Below, in pieces: positions 35,420 to 44,016 of a stretch of 64,000 nucleotides of DNA. The notes below the pieces were generated by a model that did no database searches, was not told the origin of the DNA, and saw only the letters and a program-made list of their open reading frames with translations. The translations under genes and the position numbers were made by a program. The DNA is from G025836975 sp048751585 (GTDB lineage Bacteria > Pseudomonadota > Gammaproteobacteria > Burkholderiales > Burkholderiaceae_B): positions 1-64,000 of the forward strand of contig NZ_JAZHOB010000012.1 in assembly GCF_048751585.1 (NCBI RefSeq), read 5' to 3'. Numbering within the stretch: the first letter of the stretch is position 1; every line of letters begins with the position of its first letter.

Positions 35420-35866
35420 TTATGGCCTCGCAGTAATCGTGTTCTTGGCGGCCTCATCCAGCGCATGCTGCGCTTCAGAGGGCATATAGTTCTCATCGTG
35501 TTTGGCGAGCACCTCTTCAGCGCGGAACAATCCATCGGCCCCGAGCTTGCCTTGAGCCACTACCCCTTTGCCTTCACTAAACAGGTCGGGCAATATTCCC
35601 GTATAACTGACCGGTATCATTTTGGCGGTATCGGTCACAACGAACTTCACCGTGAGCCCATCACTTTGGCGTTGCACACTGCCGGTTTGCACCATGCCAC
35701 CGACGCGAAACGTCCGCTCCTGGGGTGCTTCACCGGCACTCACCTGCGTAGGCGTGAAAAAGAACACAAGATTGCTTTGAAAAGCATTGAGCACTAAGGC
35801 TGTGGCAATGCCGAATGCGGCCACGCCACCAGCAATGAGCGCGATACGTTTATGCCGATTTTTCAT
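35420..35866 (-). CDS. ccmE: Haem chaperone CcmE
   Basis: This 148-aa haem chaperone starts at ATG 35866 (MKNRHKRIALIAGG), overlapping the ccmD stop by four bases. It has one N-terminal helix, then the OB-fold domain (RTFRVGGMVQTGSV) and the haem-attachment segment LAKHDENYMP with the essential His and Tyr. It carries haem covalently from CcmC to CcmF in the periplasm. Confidence 0.94.
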   Translation of the reverse strand: MKNRHKRIALIAGGVAAFGIATALVLNAFQSNLVFFFTPTQVSAGEAPQERTFRVGGMVQTGSVQRQSDGLTVKFVVTDTAKMIPVSYTGILPDLFSEGKGVVAQGKLGADGLFRAEEVLAKHDENYMPSEAQHALDEAAKNTITARP

Positions 35867-36045
35867 CGAGATCCCTCTTCCCTCAGGATTAACTTGCGCT
35901 TCACTTGCGATAAAGCCGCTTTGCGGCGCTGGCGCAGCAGGAGCCATTCAGTGCAAAGAGCGACCAGGGTGACGGCGACTGACCCCCACACGTATTGCCC
36001 ATAGCCGCCCATCGCAAAAAATTCAGCAGGACTTGTCCAATTCAT
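35863..36045 (-). CDS. ccmD: CcmD
   Basis: This 60-aa single-helix protein has the family pattern (EFFAMGGYGQYVWGSVAVTLVALCTEWLLL, then a basic tail). CcmD aids release of holo-CcmE from the CcmABC complex. It overlaps ccmC and ccmE by four bases each. Confidence 0.9.
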   Translation of the reverse strand: MNWTSPAEFFAMGGYGQYVWGSVAVTLVALCTEWLLLRQRRKAALSQVKRKLILREEGSR

Positions 36046-36779
36046 TGCTTTACCTCCTTCAATTCATCTAACCACCCAGCATGGTGTTCGCGTTCTAAAA
36101 TGATGCAGCGCACGCGCATCAGCACGATCGCCACCGTATACATCCATGACGCCAAGGCCATAAGCAACATGCCGATTAGCATGAGCGCGGCCATTGAAGG
36201 GGCTTGTGTCAACGAAACAGATGCGCCTTGATGCAGGGTGTTCCACCATTGCACTGAAAAATAAATAATTGGAATATTGACCACGCCGACAAGGGCAAGG
36301 ACAGCACCGGCCTTATCCGCGCGCCGCGGCTCATCAACCGCTGACTGAAGCGCCATAAAACCGATGTACAAAAACAATAGAATCAGTTCGGAGGTCAGGC
36401 GCGCATCCCAGACCCACCAGGTCCCCCACATAGGCTTGCCCCACAATGCGCCCGTCCAGAGTGAAAGAAACGTGAACATGGCGCCGGTGGGAGCCAAGGC
36501 CGAGGCCATCATGGCGGCTAAACGATTGTTAAATGCCAATCCCACAGCAGCCCAGAAAGCCATGACCAAATAAATGAACATCGACATCCAGGAAACCGGC
36601 ACATGCAAGAAGATGATGCGATAGCCCTCGCCTTGCTGGGCGTCAGTGGGCGCCATGAAGAAACCCACGTACATCCCTATGATCGCCAGAATCGCAGCGG
36701 CGACCCCAAACCATGGAATCAGCTTGCCGGCAAGGGGATAAAACATTTTTGGTGATGAATACTTAAACCAATTAATCAT
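36042..36779 (-). CDS. ccmC: Haem exporter protein CcmC
   Basis: This 245-aa protein has six transmembrane helices and the WWD motif (GTWWVWDARLTSELI) flanked by conserved His (FLHVPVSW and, later, WWNTLHQGASV). It presents haem to CcmE with CcmAB. The start lies 11 bp after the ccmB stop. Confidence 0.95.
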   Translation of the reverse strand: MINWFKYSSPKMFYPLAGKLIPWFGVAAAILAIIGMYVGFFMAPTDAQQGEGYRIIFLHVPVSWMSMFIYLVMAFWAAVGLAFNNRLAAMMASALAPTGAMFTFLSLWTGALWGKPMWGTWWVWDARLTSELILLFLYIGFMALQSAVDEPRRADKAGAVLALVGVVNIPIIYFSVQWWNTLHQGASVSLTQAPSMAALMLIGMLLMALASWMYTVAIVLMRVRCIILEREHHAGWLDELKEVKQ

Positions 36780-36790
36780 TCACTTGCTCA

Positions 36791-37474
36791 TTATTCCAAC
36801 GCAATCCGTAGTGCCACGGTCGTGGCCAACGGTGCAAAAAAACCAGTTAAAACCAGCACGGCGCCCAGCAACGACAGATTCGCCGTAGCGCCCAGGCCGG
36901 CTGCGGCGGCGTCTACCGAACCCGCGCCAAAGATCAGCACCGGCGCATAAAGCGGAAGTACAAGCAAGGCGACCAGGACACTGCCGCCTCGCAGGCCCAG
37001 GGTCAAACTCGCTCCGATCGCGCCAATAAAGCTAAGCACCGGCGTACCAAGGGCCAGCGACGCAGCCAGCACCAATAACGACGGGGTTGGTAAATCAAAT
37101 TGCAATGCCAGCAGGGGAGCCAGCAACGTCAAGGGCAAACCCGTCAACAGCCAATACGCGACCACCTTGCCGAGCACCAGCATTCCCAGCGGAGCCGGTG
37201 AAAGGGCCATTTGCTCCAGGGTGCCGTCGGCATAATCCTGTTCGAACAACCGATTAAGCGACAACATAGTCGCCAGCAACGCCGACACCCAAAGAATGCC
37301 CGGCGCGATCTGCCGCAACGTGTCGCGCTCAGAACCAATGCCCAACGGAAACAGGCTGACCACGATGACAAAGAAAAAAAGCGGTGTCAGCACATCGGAC
37401 TTGCGTCGCATGGCAAGCCTCAAATCTCGACGTACTACCCCGCGAAGTACGGATAAGCCAATGGAGTCGCTCAT
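36791..37474 (-). CDS. ccmB: Haem exporter permease CcmB
   Basis: This 227-aa permease has about six hydrophobic helices and the CcmB-type start (RRDLRLAMRRKSDVLTPLFFFVIVVSLFPLG). It partners the CcmA ATPase in the complex that releases holo-CcmE. It overlaps ccmA by four bases. Confidence 0.94.
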   Translation of the reverse strand: MSDSIGLSVLRGVVRRDLRLAMRRKSDVLTPLFFFVIVVSLFPLGIGSERDTLRQIAPGILWVSALLATMLSLNRLFEQDYADGTLEQMALSPAPLGMLVLGKVVAYWLLTGLPLTLLAPLLALQFDLPTPSLLVLAASLALGTPVLSFIGAIGASLTLGLRGGSVLVALLVLPLYAPVLIFGAGSVDAAAAGLGATANLSLLGAVLVLTGFFAPLATTVALRIALE

Positions 37475-38085
37475 ACGCCTACCCGTATAACGTGTGTCGC
37501 GCCTGCCAAGGTCAAATCCTGGTGTGTCGTCAAGACAGTGATCCCGCCCTCACTCAGATGCTGGTCGATCACCCGTATTACCCATTGGCCCGCTTGAGTA
37601 TCCAACGCGGTCAGGGGTTCATCGAGCACCCACAAGGTACGTTTTTGCAGCAAGAGCCTGGCCAGATTGACACGGCGCTTTTGCCCCTGCGACAAGGCTC
37701 GCACCGATAGATGCTCCCTACCCTGCAATCCAGCCTTGCCTAAGGCTTCGTACACAGCGTCCTGGGTAACGAGCTCGTCCGTCAACGCCATGCTGAAAAT
37801 TAAGTTTTCCGTCGCACTTAGATCATCCTTCAGGCCCAACGGGTGTCCGCAATACAGTAGCTCGCGACGGTACTCATCGCCCAGCTTCTTAATCGGACTA
37901 CTGCGCCAATCAATGGCGCCGGCAGCCGGAGGCATGAGCCCCACCAGCATGCGCAAAAGGCTGGTTTTGCCGCTACCGTTCTCACCGCGCACCAACAGGC
38001 ACTCGCCTGCCTTAAGCTGAAAGTTCAGGTTATGAAATAGGCGTCGCTCACCGCGCACGCAGTCCAGATTGATGGCTTCAAGCAC
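37471..38085 (-). CDS. ccmA: CcmA ATPase
   Basis: This 204-aa ABC ATPase has Walker A (GENGSGKTSL), signature (LSQGQKRRVNLARLL), Walker B (LWVLDEPLTALD) and an H-loop (TTHQDL). It powers release of haem-loaded CcmE. It is the first gene of an eleven-gene, tightly overlapping operon (ccmABCDEFGHI-tlpA-ccdA). A 13-bp palindrome lies 28 bp upstream. Confidence 0.95.
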   Translation of the reverse strand: MLEAINLDCVRGERRLFHNLNFQLKAGECLLVRGENGSGKTSLLRMLVGLMPPAAGAIDWRSSPIKKLGDEYRRELLYCGHPLGLKDDLSATENLIFSMALTDELVTQDAVYEALGKAGLQGREHLSVRALSQGQKRRVNLARLLLQKRTLWVLDEPLTALDTQAGQWVIRVIDQHLSEGGITVLTTHQDLTLAGATHVIRVGV

Positions 38086-38112
38086 CGTCGACCTTTGCTC
38101 GCAAAAACGTTA

Positions 38113-38125
38113 ATCACCAGGTGAT
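38113..38125. promoter_or_regulatory. ATCACC-A-GGTGAT palindrome upstream of ccmA
   Basis: This perfect 13-bp palindrome lies 28 bp upstream of the ccmA start, where an operator overlapping the promoter or leader could act. The regulator is unknown. Confidence 0.35.
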
Positions 38126-38291
38126 ATCGGTATTTAGGCTAAGCGCCGATCTGCAACGGACCATCCGTTACATGCGGCACTAAGCGCTACCGTCGCAAGT
38201 AGCTGGGCGCACGCTCAAATTCAATTGAACGCGACGACGCTGAGGACGTAGGTGTGGAGCAGGAGGGAAGTCGAATCAGCGGCGTGCCAGC

Positions 38292-38648
38292 TTAGGCAAG
38301 GAAAAGCCACTGGGGCCGCTCGGGCCGCTCGGAAAAGGTCGGTAAGCTTAGCAGCGCCTCTTGAAACTGGGGGGCCAAGCTAGACGATAAGGAAGGGATA
38401 GTTTGATGTGCAGATGAAATAATCGACGCCGCAGGCGCTTGGCACGAATGCTCATACTGGCCCAAGAACCCCGAGGTTGAACCCGTTTGCTCAGACCCGT
38501 CAGTTAAAGCGACACGCGGCTCTTGAGCTTCGCTATAACAAGGCTCGATGCATATCTCCCTTTCCGGCTGGCAATACACGCTCACGACGCCCCAGGAGAC
38601 CTGAAGCGGCAGCATAACCAGCATAAAAATAAGGAGAAATTTCTTCAT
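38292..38648 (-). CDS. Second CzcI family protein
   Basis: This 118-aa protein starts at ATG 38648 (MKKFLLIFMLVMLPLQVSWG) and is clearly paralogous to the CzcI at 23650: similar signal peptide, a Cys-containing early segment (YCQPEREICIEPCYS), and the end ERPERPQW. It is not next to any czcCBA genes but stands alone between ccmA and a methyltransferase. It may be the remnant of another czc operon or act alone. Confidence 0.8.
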   Translation of the reverse strand: MKKFLLIFMLVMLPLQVSWGVVSVYCQPEREICIEPCYSEAQEPRVALTDGSEQTGSTSGFLGQYEHSCQAPAASIISSAHQTIPSLSSSLAPQFQEALLSLPTFSERPERPQWLFLA

Positions 38649-38721
38649 TGCAGGAACGATTGTACCAAGTGAAAAGCGTGTCTTACAAACGAAGGTATGA
38701 AAAGTCGCAGTCGGGGGTCGG

Positions 38722-39534
38722 TTATTTTGCAATCGCGATGTTTGTTTCCATAGAAAATGCAAGAGAATCCCCATCCCGAAAGCCTTGGATGATAGCGTGC
38801 GTCTTCGCCCTTACTTTCTCCACAAGAGCGAAGCGCTCTATGGCATCCATAGATGCAAATGCTGGCACGGAGGTTGCGGCACCCAGTATCGAAAACTGAA
38901 CAAACCTTTCCGGCTCTGGCATGCGAATAAACAGTGACCGTGGAGTGATTTCGATATAGTGGAAGCCCGCCTCGCTGAGCAACGTGTATAGCTCCTCGGG
39001 GTTTGATAATGAAAAGGCAACGTCGACATCCGAGATGGGCGCATCGAGAACGCGAGCGGTTGCCGTAAACAACTCCTCATACAAGGGATGTCGGCTCAGG
39101 GACTGCCAGACACTGATAACCGCTCTACCGCCATCGCGTAACACGCGACGCATTTCACGACCTGAAGCCACTCGGTCGGGAAAGAACTGGAATCCCTGTT
39201 GGCACAGCACAAGATCAAACGCGTCACCGGGAAGTTCGAGGCGAGTTGCATCACCCTCTTGCCAAAGTATCGACGCACCAGCCGGTGAAGGTTGTGCCCG
39301 ACCTACTTCCAACATTTCTGAATTGATATCCAGGGCGAGGACCTGCCCGCTTATCCCAACCATGGGAGCGACCTGTCGTGCGACACTGCCCGTACCGCAG
39401 GCAATATCCAAAACTCGCTCGCCGGGTTTGGGTAACGCCAATTCAAGCAGTACGCGCGTCCAAGGATCTGCGATAGCACGGCTAAGGTAGCGCTCATATA
39501 CTTCTGCCGGACTAAGGTCTGGTTGTTGGTTCAC
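38722..39534 (-). CDS. SAM-dependent class I methyltransferase (UbiE-like)
   Basis: This 270-aa enzyme has the SAM-binding motif VLDIACGTGSVARQVA, the acidic loop ALDINSEML, and motif IV-like FDLVLCQQGFQFFPD, typical of Methyltransf_11/25 proteins. The GTG at 39534 is preferred because AGGAG lies just upstream; ATG 39561 would add nine residues. The substrate is unknown. Quinone, small-molecule or metalloid methylation are all possible, and I see no ArsM-type cysteine set. Confidence 0.82.
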   Translation of the reverse strand: MNQQPDLSPAEVYERYLSRAIADPWTRVLLELALPKPGERVLDIACGTGSVARQVAPMVGISGQVLALDINSEMLEVGRAQPSPAGASILWQEGDATRLELPGDAFDLVLCQQGFQFFPDRVASGREMRRVLRDGGRAVISVWQSLSRHPLYEELFTATARVLDAPISDVDVAFSLSNPEELYTLLSEAGFHYIEITPRSLFIRMPEPERFVQFSILGAATSVPAFASMDAIERFALVEKVRAKTHAIIQGFRDGDSLAFSMETNIAIAK

Positions 39535-39656
39535 TGAATTCTCCTGATCACAATTACACACATTCCAGTGTCGCTAAAAACCCGAATTTAGTTTGCCAAA
39601 CCGAGCTTGCGATTGAGTAGCCCCAGCATACCGGGGCTACATCGAAAGTGCTGGCC

Positions 39657-40721
39657 TCACCGAATGCTGCGGTATGTGATCCCATTGGGATTGGGGCCAA
39701 CTGGATAGGTAGCAACCACTTTTTGAGTACTTGTGTCGATCGCACTTACGGTGTTGTCTTTGGTGTTGGTTATGAATACGAAACCGCCATCAGTGCTCGC
39801 GACTACGCCATGCGCGCCTTTGCCAGTGACCACTGTGTTTATAACGCTTTGGCTTTTCGTGTCGATCACCGATACCGTGTCATCAGGATTGCTATCGCTT
39901 CCTTGGTTAGCTACGTACATTTTGCTGCCGCCAGCTGCTGCATAGAGCTGAATGGGGTTACGTCCAACGCTTACGTTCTTCACGACTTTCCTGGTGGAAG
40001 TGTCGATGATTGCCACACTATCTTCATCTCGTAGCGACACATAGACGTGTTTGCCACCGGGCGTAAAGGCCACTTGTACCGGTGCTTTGCCGACAGAAAC
40101 GCGCTCAGCCTCTTTAAGGCTTTGGGTATCGATGATCGATACCGTATTGTCGGTAACGTTTGCTACATAAAGCTCCCGTCCGTCCGGGCTTAACCGCAAG
40201 CCGTGCGGATAACCTCCAGTAGCAACTTCAGCGGTGACTTTCTTCCCTTGGATGTCGACTACCGATACCCGATCTGTATCGGCGTTCGTGATATAGGCGT
40301 AGCGTCCGTCCCGACTGGTGACGACGTGCGAAGGGTGGCTCCCAGCAGGTAGTGCTTCCAGTACCTGTCCGAGCTCGCTAGCGTTGAGAATTAGTAACCC
40401 AGCGTCACCCTCCGCGTGCGAATCGGCGTTAACAGAAGTCGAAGTCTCGCCTGCGCCGCCATGCGTCCCATGATCACCAGTCCTCACGGTTGGTGTACCA
40501 ACGGCAAGCAGTGTCTTGCCATCGGGGGAGATTTGGACATTATGTGGTACGACAGCTATTTGAGCCGTACGCACATTACCTGTAGTTAGATTAATTTCGC
40601 TAATAGAGCCATCTCCCTCATTGGCGCTATACACAACGCCATTTGGCAAGCCTGCAGCGTGGACTGCGCTTGCGGACAGGGCAAAGGCAATGGCAACAAG
40701 TACGGGACGCATTCTAAACAT
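39657..40721 (-). CDS. YVTN/YncE-type beta-propeller, periplasmic
   Basis: This 354-aa protein has a signal peptide (MFRMRPVLVAIAFALSASAVHA) followed by seven or so blades of about 42 residues, each with the pattern YVTN...DNTVSVIDT (for example YITNADTDRVSVVDI and YVANVTDNTVSIIDT). Blade three is interrupted by a His/Gly-rich insertion (TGDHGTHGGAGETS). Such propellers bind partners or cofactors in the periplasm, and the precise role is unknown. ATG 40721 has GGAG eight bases upstream. Confidence 0.85.
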   Translation of the reverse strand: MFRMRPVLVAIAFALSASAVHAAGLPNGVVYSANEGDGSISEINLTTGNVRTAQIAVVPHNVQISPDGKTLLAVGTPTVRTGDHGTHGGAGETSTSVNADSHAEGDAGLLILNASELGQVLEALPAGSHPSHVVTSRDGRYAYITNADTDRVSVVDIQGKKVTAEVATGGYPHGLRLSPDGRELYVANVTDNTVSIIDTQSLKEAERVSVGKAPVQVAFTPGGKHVYVSLRDEDSVAIIDTSTRKVVKNVSVGRNPIQLYAAAGGSKMYVANQGSDSNPDDTVSVIDTKSQSVINTVVTGKGAHGVVASTDGGFVFITNTKDNTVSAIDTSTQKVVATYPVGPNPNGITYRSIR

Positions 40722-40957
40722 CGTGACATCTCCAATAGAGTAAGGTGAGTTGACTTCAAAAGAGGCAGTAGAGCCGCTTGATGACAACTATATTGGCCGG
40801 CCACTGACCGGACGATGACGGCACCGTTACTCTTTTGGAATACAGCATTAGCCCCACTACGCCCGCAACCTTGCGCTCACAATGGCGATTGATGAGCGTG
40901 ACACTATGAGGCGATGGCATTCTTTGCACAATTACCGCAGGGCATAGTTTTTTACGC

Positions 40958-40988
40958 TTGACCTTCCAACGATGGGAAGCCGCATCCT
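40958..40988 (+). promoter_or_regulatory. CueR-type copA promoter
   Basis: A -35 box TTGACC (40958-40963) and -10 box CATCCT (40983-40988) are separated by 19 bp, the overlong spacing typical of MerR-family targets. The spacer contains the dyad ACCTTCC-N7-GGAAGCC (40961-40981), close to the known CueR box. CueR bound to Cu(I) would untwist this promoter and start copA-cueR transcription. The rest of 40722-41028 holds no gene. Confidence 0.88.
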
Positions 40989-41028
40989 TCTCTTTATCTA
41001 ATTGAACTGAACGACAAGGAGGTGGGAT

Positions 41029-43542
41029 TTGAATACCCTGACCATACAGGAAAGCGCGTTGACAACCGCGATTAGTCTGCCGATCGAAGGCATGACCTGT
41101 GCGTCGTGCGTGGGTCGTGTCGAAAAAGCCCTAGCCAAAGTCGAAGGCGTTGATTCGGTCACCGTCAATTTGGCGACCGAGCGGGCCGACATCAAGGCGC
41201 GCAGCCCCATTGACCGCCAAGCGCTGGTCAACACCGTTGAGGCGGCAGGTTACAGCGTACCCGCCGCCTCCATCGACCTTGCGGTCGAGGGCATGACCTG
41301 CGCATCGTGCGTGGGCCGGGTCGAACGCGCGCTCAAAGCCGTTCCCGGTGTGTTCGAAGCCACAGTAAACCTGGCGACTGAACGCGCCCACGTGCGCGGC
41401 AGCGTGGATTCCAACGCTCTGATCACCGCGATCGCGGCAGCGGGCTACGCGGCGCAACCCATAGACGTTGGGACATCCGTCGACGAGGACGCCGCCAACG
41501 AGCGCAAAGACGCTGAGCGCGCGGCGCTCAAGCGCGACCTGACCCTTGCCGCCGTTCTCACGCTGCCGGTCTTCGTGATGGAAATGGGCTCACACCTGAT
41601 TCCCGGCGTGCACGACCTGATCCTGCGCACCATCGGCGCGCAATGGAACTGGTACATCCAGTTCGCGCTGACGACGCTGGTGCTGGCGGTGCCGGGCTGG
41701 CGCTTTTACCGCCAGGGCGTCCCGGCGCTTTGGCGTCTTGCGCCCGACATGAATTCACTGGTCGCGGTCGGTACCCTCGCGGCCTATGCTTATTCCCTGG
41801 TCGCCACCTTCGCGCCGTCGCTACTACCCGCTGGCACCGTCAACGTCTATTACGAAGCGGCGGCGGTCATCGTCACGCTGATCCTGCTGGGCCGCTTTCT
41901 AGAGGCGCGCGCCAAGGGCCGTACTTCGGAGGCCATCAAGCGGCTGGTCGGCTTGCAGGCGAAAACCGCGCGCATCCAGCGCGACAGTACCGTGCTTGAA
42001 ATTCCGATCGCCGACGTCGTGGCCGGCGACATCATCGAGGTACGTCCCGGGGAGCGCATACCCGTCGATGGCGAGGTCACTCAGGGACTAAGCTATGTCG
42101 ATGAATCCATGATCACCGGCGAACCCATCCCAGTAGCAAAGACGGTGGACAGCAAGCTGGTCGGGGGCACCGTCAATCAGAAAGGCGCACTGTCCTTCCG
42201 CGCAACGGCGGTGGGCGGCGCAACTGTGCTCTCGCAGATCATTCGCATGGTCGAACAGGCGCAAGGGTCCAAGCTACCCATCCAGGCGCTGGTGGATAAG
42301 GTGACCATGTGGTTCGTGCCCGCCGTTATGGGTGTTGCCGTGCTGACCTTCCTGGTCTGGCTGGTCTTCGGGCCCGAACCGGCGCTGACCTTCGCGCTCG
42401 TCAATGCCGTGGCCGTTCTGATCATTGCGTGCCCTTGCGCCATGGGCCTGGCAACACCGACCTCTATCATGGTGGGAACCGGGCGCGGCGCGGAACTTGG
42501 CGTTCTTTTCCGTAAAGGCGAGGCGCTGCAATTGCTCAAAGACGCCAAGGTCGTCGCCGTGGACAAGACCGGCACGCTAACCGAAGGCCGCCCGACGCTG
42601 ACCGATCTGGACATCGCCGAAGGTTTCAAGCGCCAAGATGTGCTAGCCCGGATCGCCGCGGTCGAGGCGAAGTCCGAACACCCCATCGCCCGCGCCATCG
42701 TCGACGCCGCCAGCAACGAAGGCATCGCCATTCCCGAGATCACGGACTTCGAATCGATCACCGGCTTCGGCGTGAAAGCACATGTAAACGGGGAACTGAT
42801 TGAAGTCGGAGCGGACCGCTACATGCGCAAACTGGGAATCAAGGTTGACGTTTTCGCGGCAACCGCCGAGCGCCTGGGTAATGAAGGCAAGACGCCACTC
42901 TATGCCGCCATCGATGGCCGGCTGGCGGCAATCGTCGCGGTTGCCGACCCGATCAAAGAAACGACGCCGGCTGCCATCACCGCGCTGCACGCGCTAGGCC
43001 TGAAGGTCGCGATGATCACCGGCGACAACCGTCGCACGGCAGAAGCCATCGCGCGCCAGCTGGGCATCGACGAAGTGATCGCCGAGGTCCTGCCGGAAGG
43101 CAAAGTCGAGGCGGTGCGCAAGCTGAAAGCTGCTCATGGACAGCTTGCATTCGTCGGCGACGGTATCAACGATGCCCCTGCGCTGGCCGAAGCGGATGTG
43201 GGCTTGGCAGTGGGCACCGGCACGGATATCGCCATCGAGGCGGCCGACGTGGTGTTGATGTCAGGGAACCTGATGGGCGTGCCCACCGCCATCGCACTGT
43301 CGCGGGCGACGATCGGCAACATCCGTCAGAACCTGTTCTGGGCCTTTGCGTACAACACCGCGCTGATCCCGGTGGCCGCGGGCGTGCTGTACCCGGCCTG
43401 GGGCGTCCTCTTGTCGCCGATCTTCGCGGCGGGGGCAATGGCGCTTTCCAGTGTCTTCGTCCTGGGCAACGCGCTACGCTTGCGTGGGTTTCGCTCACCG
43501 ATAGAGGCCACCAAACCCTCTCAACTGCCGACGGCGGCGTAA
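41029..43542 (+). CDS. copA: Cu(I)-exporting P1B-type ATPase CopA
   Basis: This 837-aa inner-membrane ATPase has two N-terminal HMA domains, each with GMTCASC (Cys24/27 and Cys91/94). The transmembrane copper site IIACPCAMG (Cys468-Pro-Cys470) comes next, then the phosphorylation site DKTGTLTEG (Asp512), the nucleotide-domain SEHPIARAI, and VGDGINDAPAL. It starts at TTG 41029, supported by AAGGAGGTG at the right distance. It exports Cu(I) (and Ag) from the cytosol to the periplasm, where CusF/CusCBA can take over. The promoter is a clear CueR target and cueR follows 19 bp later. Confidence 0.95.
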   Translation: MNTLTIQESALTTAISLPIEGMTCASCVGRVEKALAKVEGVDSVTVNLATERADIKARSPIDRQALVNTVEAAGYSVPAASIDLAVEGMTCASCVGRVERALKAVPGVFEATVNLATERAHVRGSVDSNALITAIAAAGYAAQPIDVGTSVDEDAANERKDAERAALKRDLTLAAVLTLPVFVMEMGSHLIPGVHDLILRTIGAQWNWYIQFALTTLVLAVPGWRFYRQGVPALWRLAPDMNSLVAVGTLAAYAYSLVATFAPSLLPAGTVNVYYEAAAVIVTLILLGRFLEARAKGRTSEAIKRLVGLQAKTARIQRDSTVLEIPIADVVAGDIIEVRPGERIPVDGEVTQGLSYVDESMITGEPIPVAKTVDSKLVGGTVNQKGALSFRATAVGGATVLSQIIRMVEQAQGSKLPIQALVDKVTMWFVPAVMGVAVLTFLVWLVFGPEPALTFALVNAVAVLIIACPCAMGLATPTSIMVGTGRGAELGVLFRKGEALQLLKDAKVVAVDKTGTLTEGRPTLTDLDIAEGFKRQDVLARIAAVEAKSEHPIARAIVDAASNEGIAIPEITDFESITGFGVKAHVNGELIEVGADRYMRKLGIKVDVFAATAERLGNEGKTPLYAAIDGRLAAIVAVADPIKETTPAAITALHALGLKVAMITGDNRRTAEAIARQLGIDEVIAEVLPEGKVEAVRKLKAAHGQLAFVGDGINDAPALAEADVGLAVGTGTDIAIEAADVVLMSGNLMGVPTAIALSRATIGNIRQNLFWAFAYNTALIPVAAGVLYPAWGVLLSPIFAAGAMALSSVFVLGNALRLRGFRSPIEATKPSQLPTAA

Positions 43543-43561
43543 TTGGAAAGGAGATATTGAA

Positions 43562-43969
43562 ATGAATATTGGGGAAGTAGCGAAAGCCTCTGGCGTCTCA
43601 GCGAAGATGATCCGATACTATGAACAGACTGGACTGATCCCCCGAGCGAATCGCAGGGAGTCGGGTTATCGCAATTATTCTGCATCTGATATACACATGC
43701 TGCGGTTTATCCGCCGGGGGCGTGACCTTGGTTTTCCGGTGGCCGAGATCAATGAGCTTCTGGGCCTCTGGCGCGACAAATCGCGCCAGAGCGCTGAGGT
43801 AAAACGTATCGCTACGGCTCACATGACAGAGCTGCGCGAAAAGATCGACAGCCTGGAACAAATTGCCAATACGCTTCAGACGCTGATCGAGTGTTGCTCT
43901 GGCGATGATCGTCCCGATTGTCCGATTTTGGCCGACCTCGAGAACACGGCCGATAGGCAACAGTTGTAG
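43562..43969 (+). CDS. cueR: Cu(I)-responsive activator CueR
   Basis: This 135-aa MerR-family regulator has an N-terminal winged helix (IGEVAKASGVSAKMIRYYEQTGLI), a dimerisation helix, and a C-terminal metal loop CCSGDDRPDCPIL. The ligand cysteines fall at 112 and 120, and Ser77 is present, matching the residues that define the monovalent-metal CueR type. It activates copA from the promoter at 40958-40988. An upstream AAAGGAG supports the start. Confidence 0.94.
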   Translation: MNIGEVAKASGVSAKMIRYYEQTGLIPRANRRESGYRNYSASDIHMLRFIRRGRDLGFPVAEINELLGLWRDKSRQSAEVKRIATAHMTELREKIDSLEQIANTLQTLIECCSGDDRPDCPILADLENTADRQQL

Positions 43970-44016
43970 CAAGCCCACTGCGATTGCTGGTTAGTCCGTT
44001 GAGGGGTCAAATTAAA

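Noticed and set aside
42177..42761. 194-codon minus-strand frame
   Set aside because: Antisense shadow of copA, whose motifs are complete.
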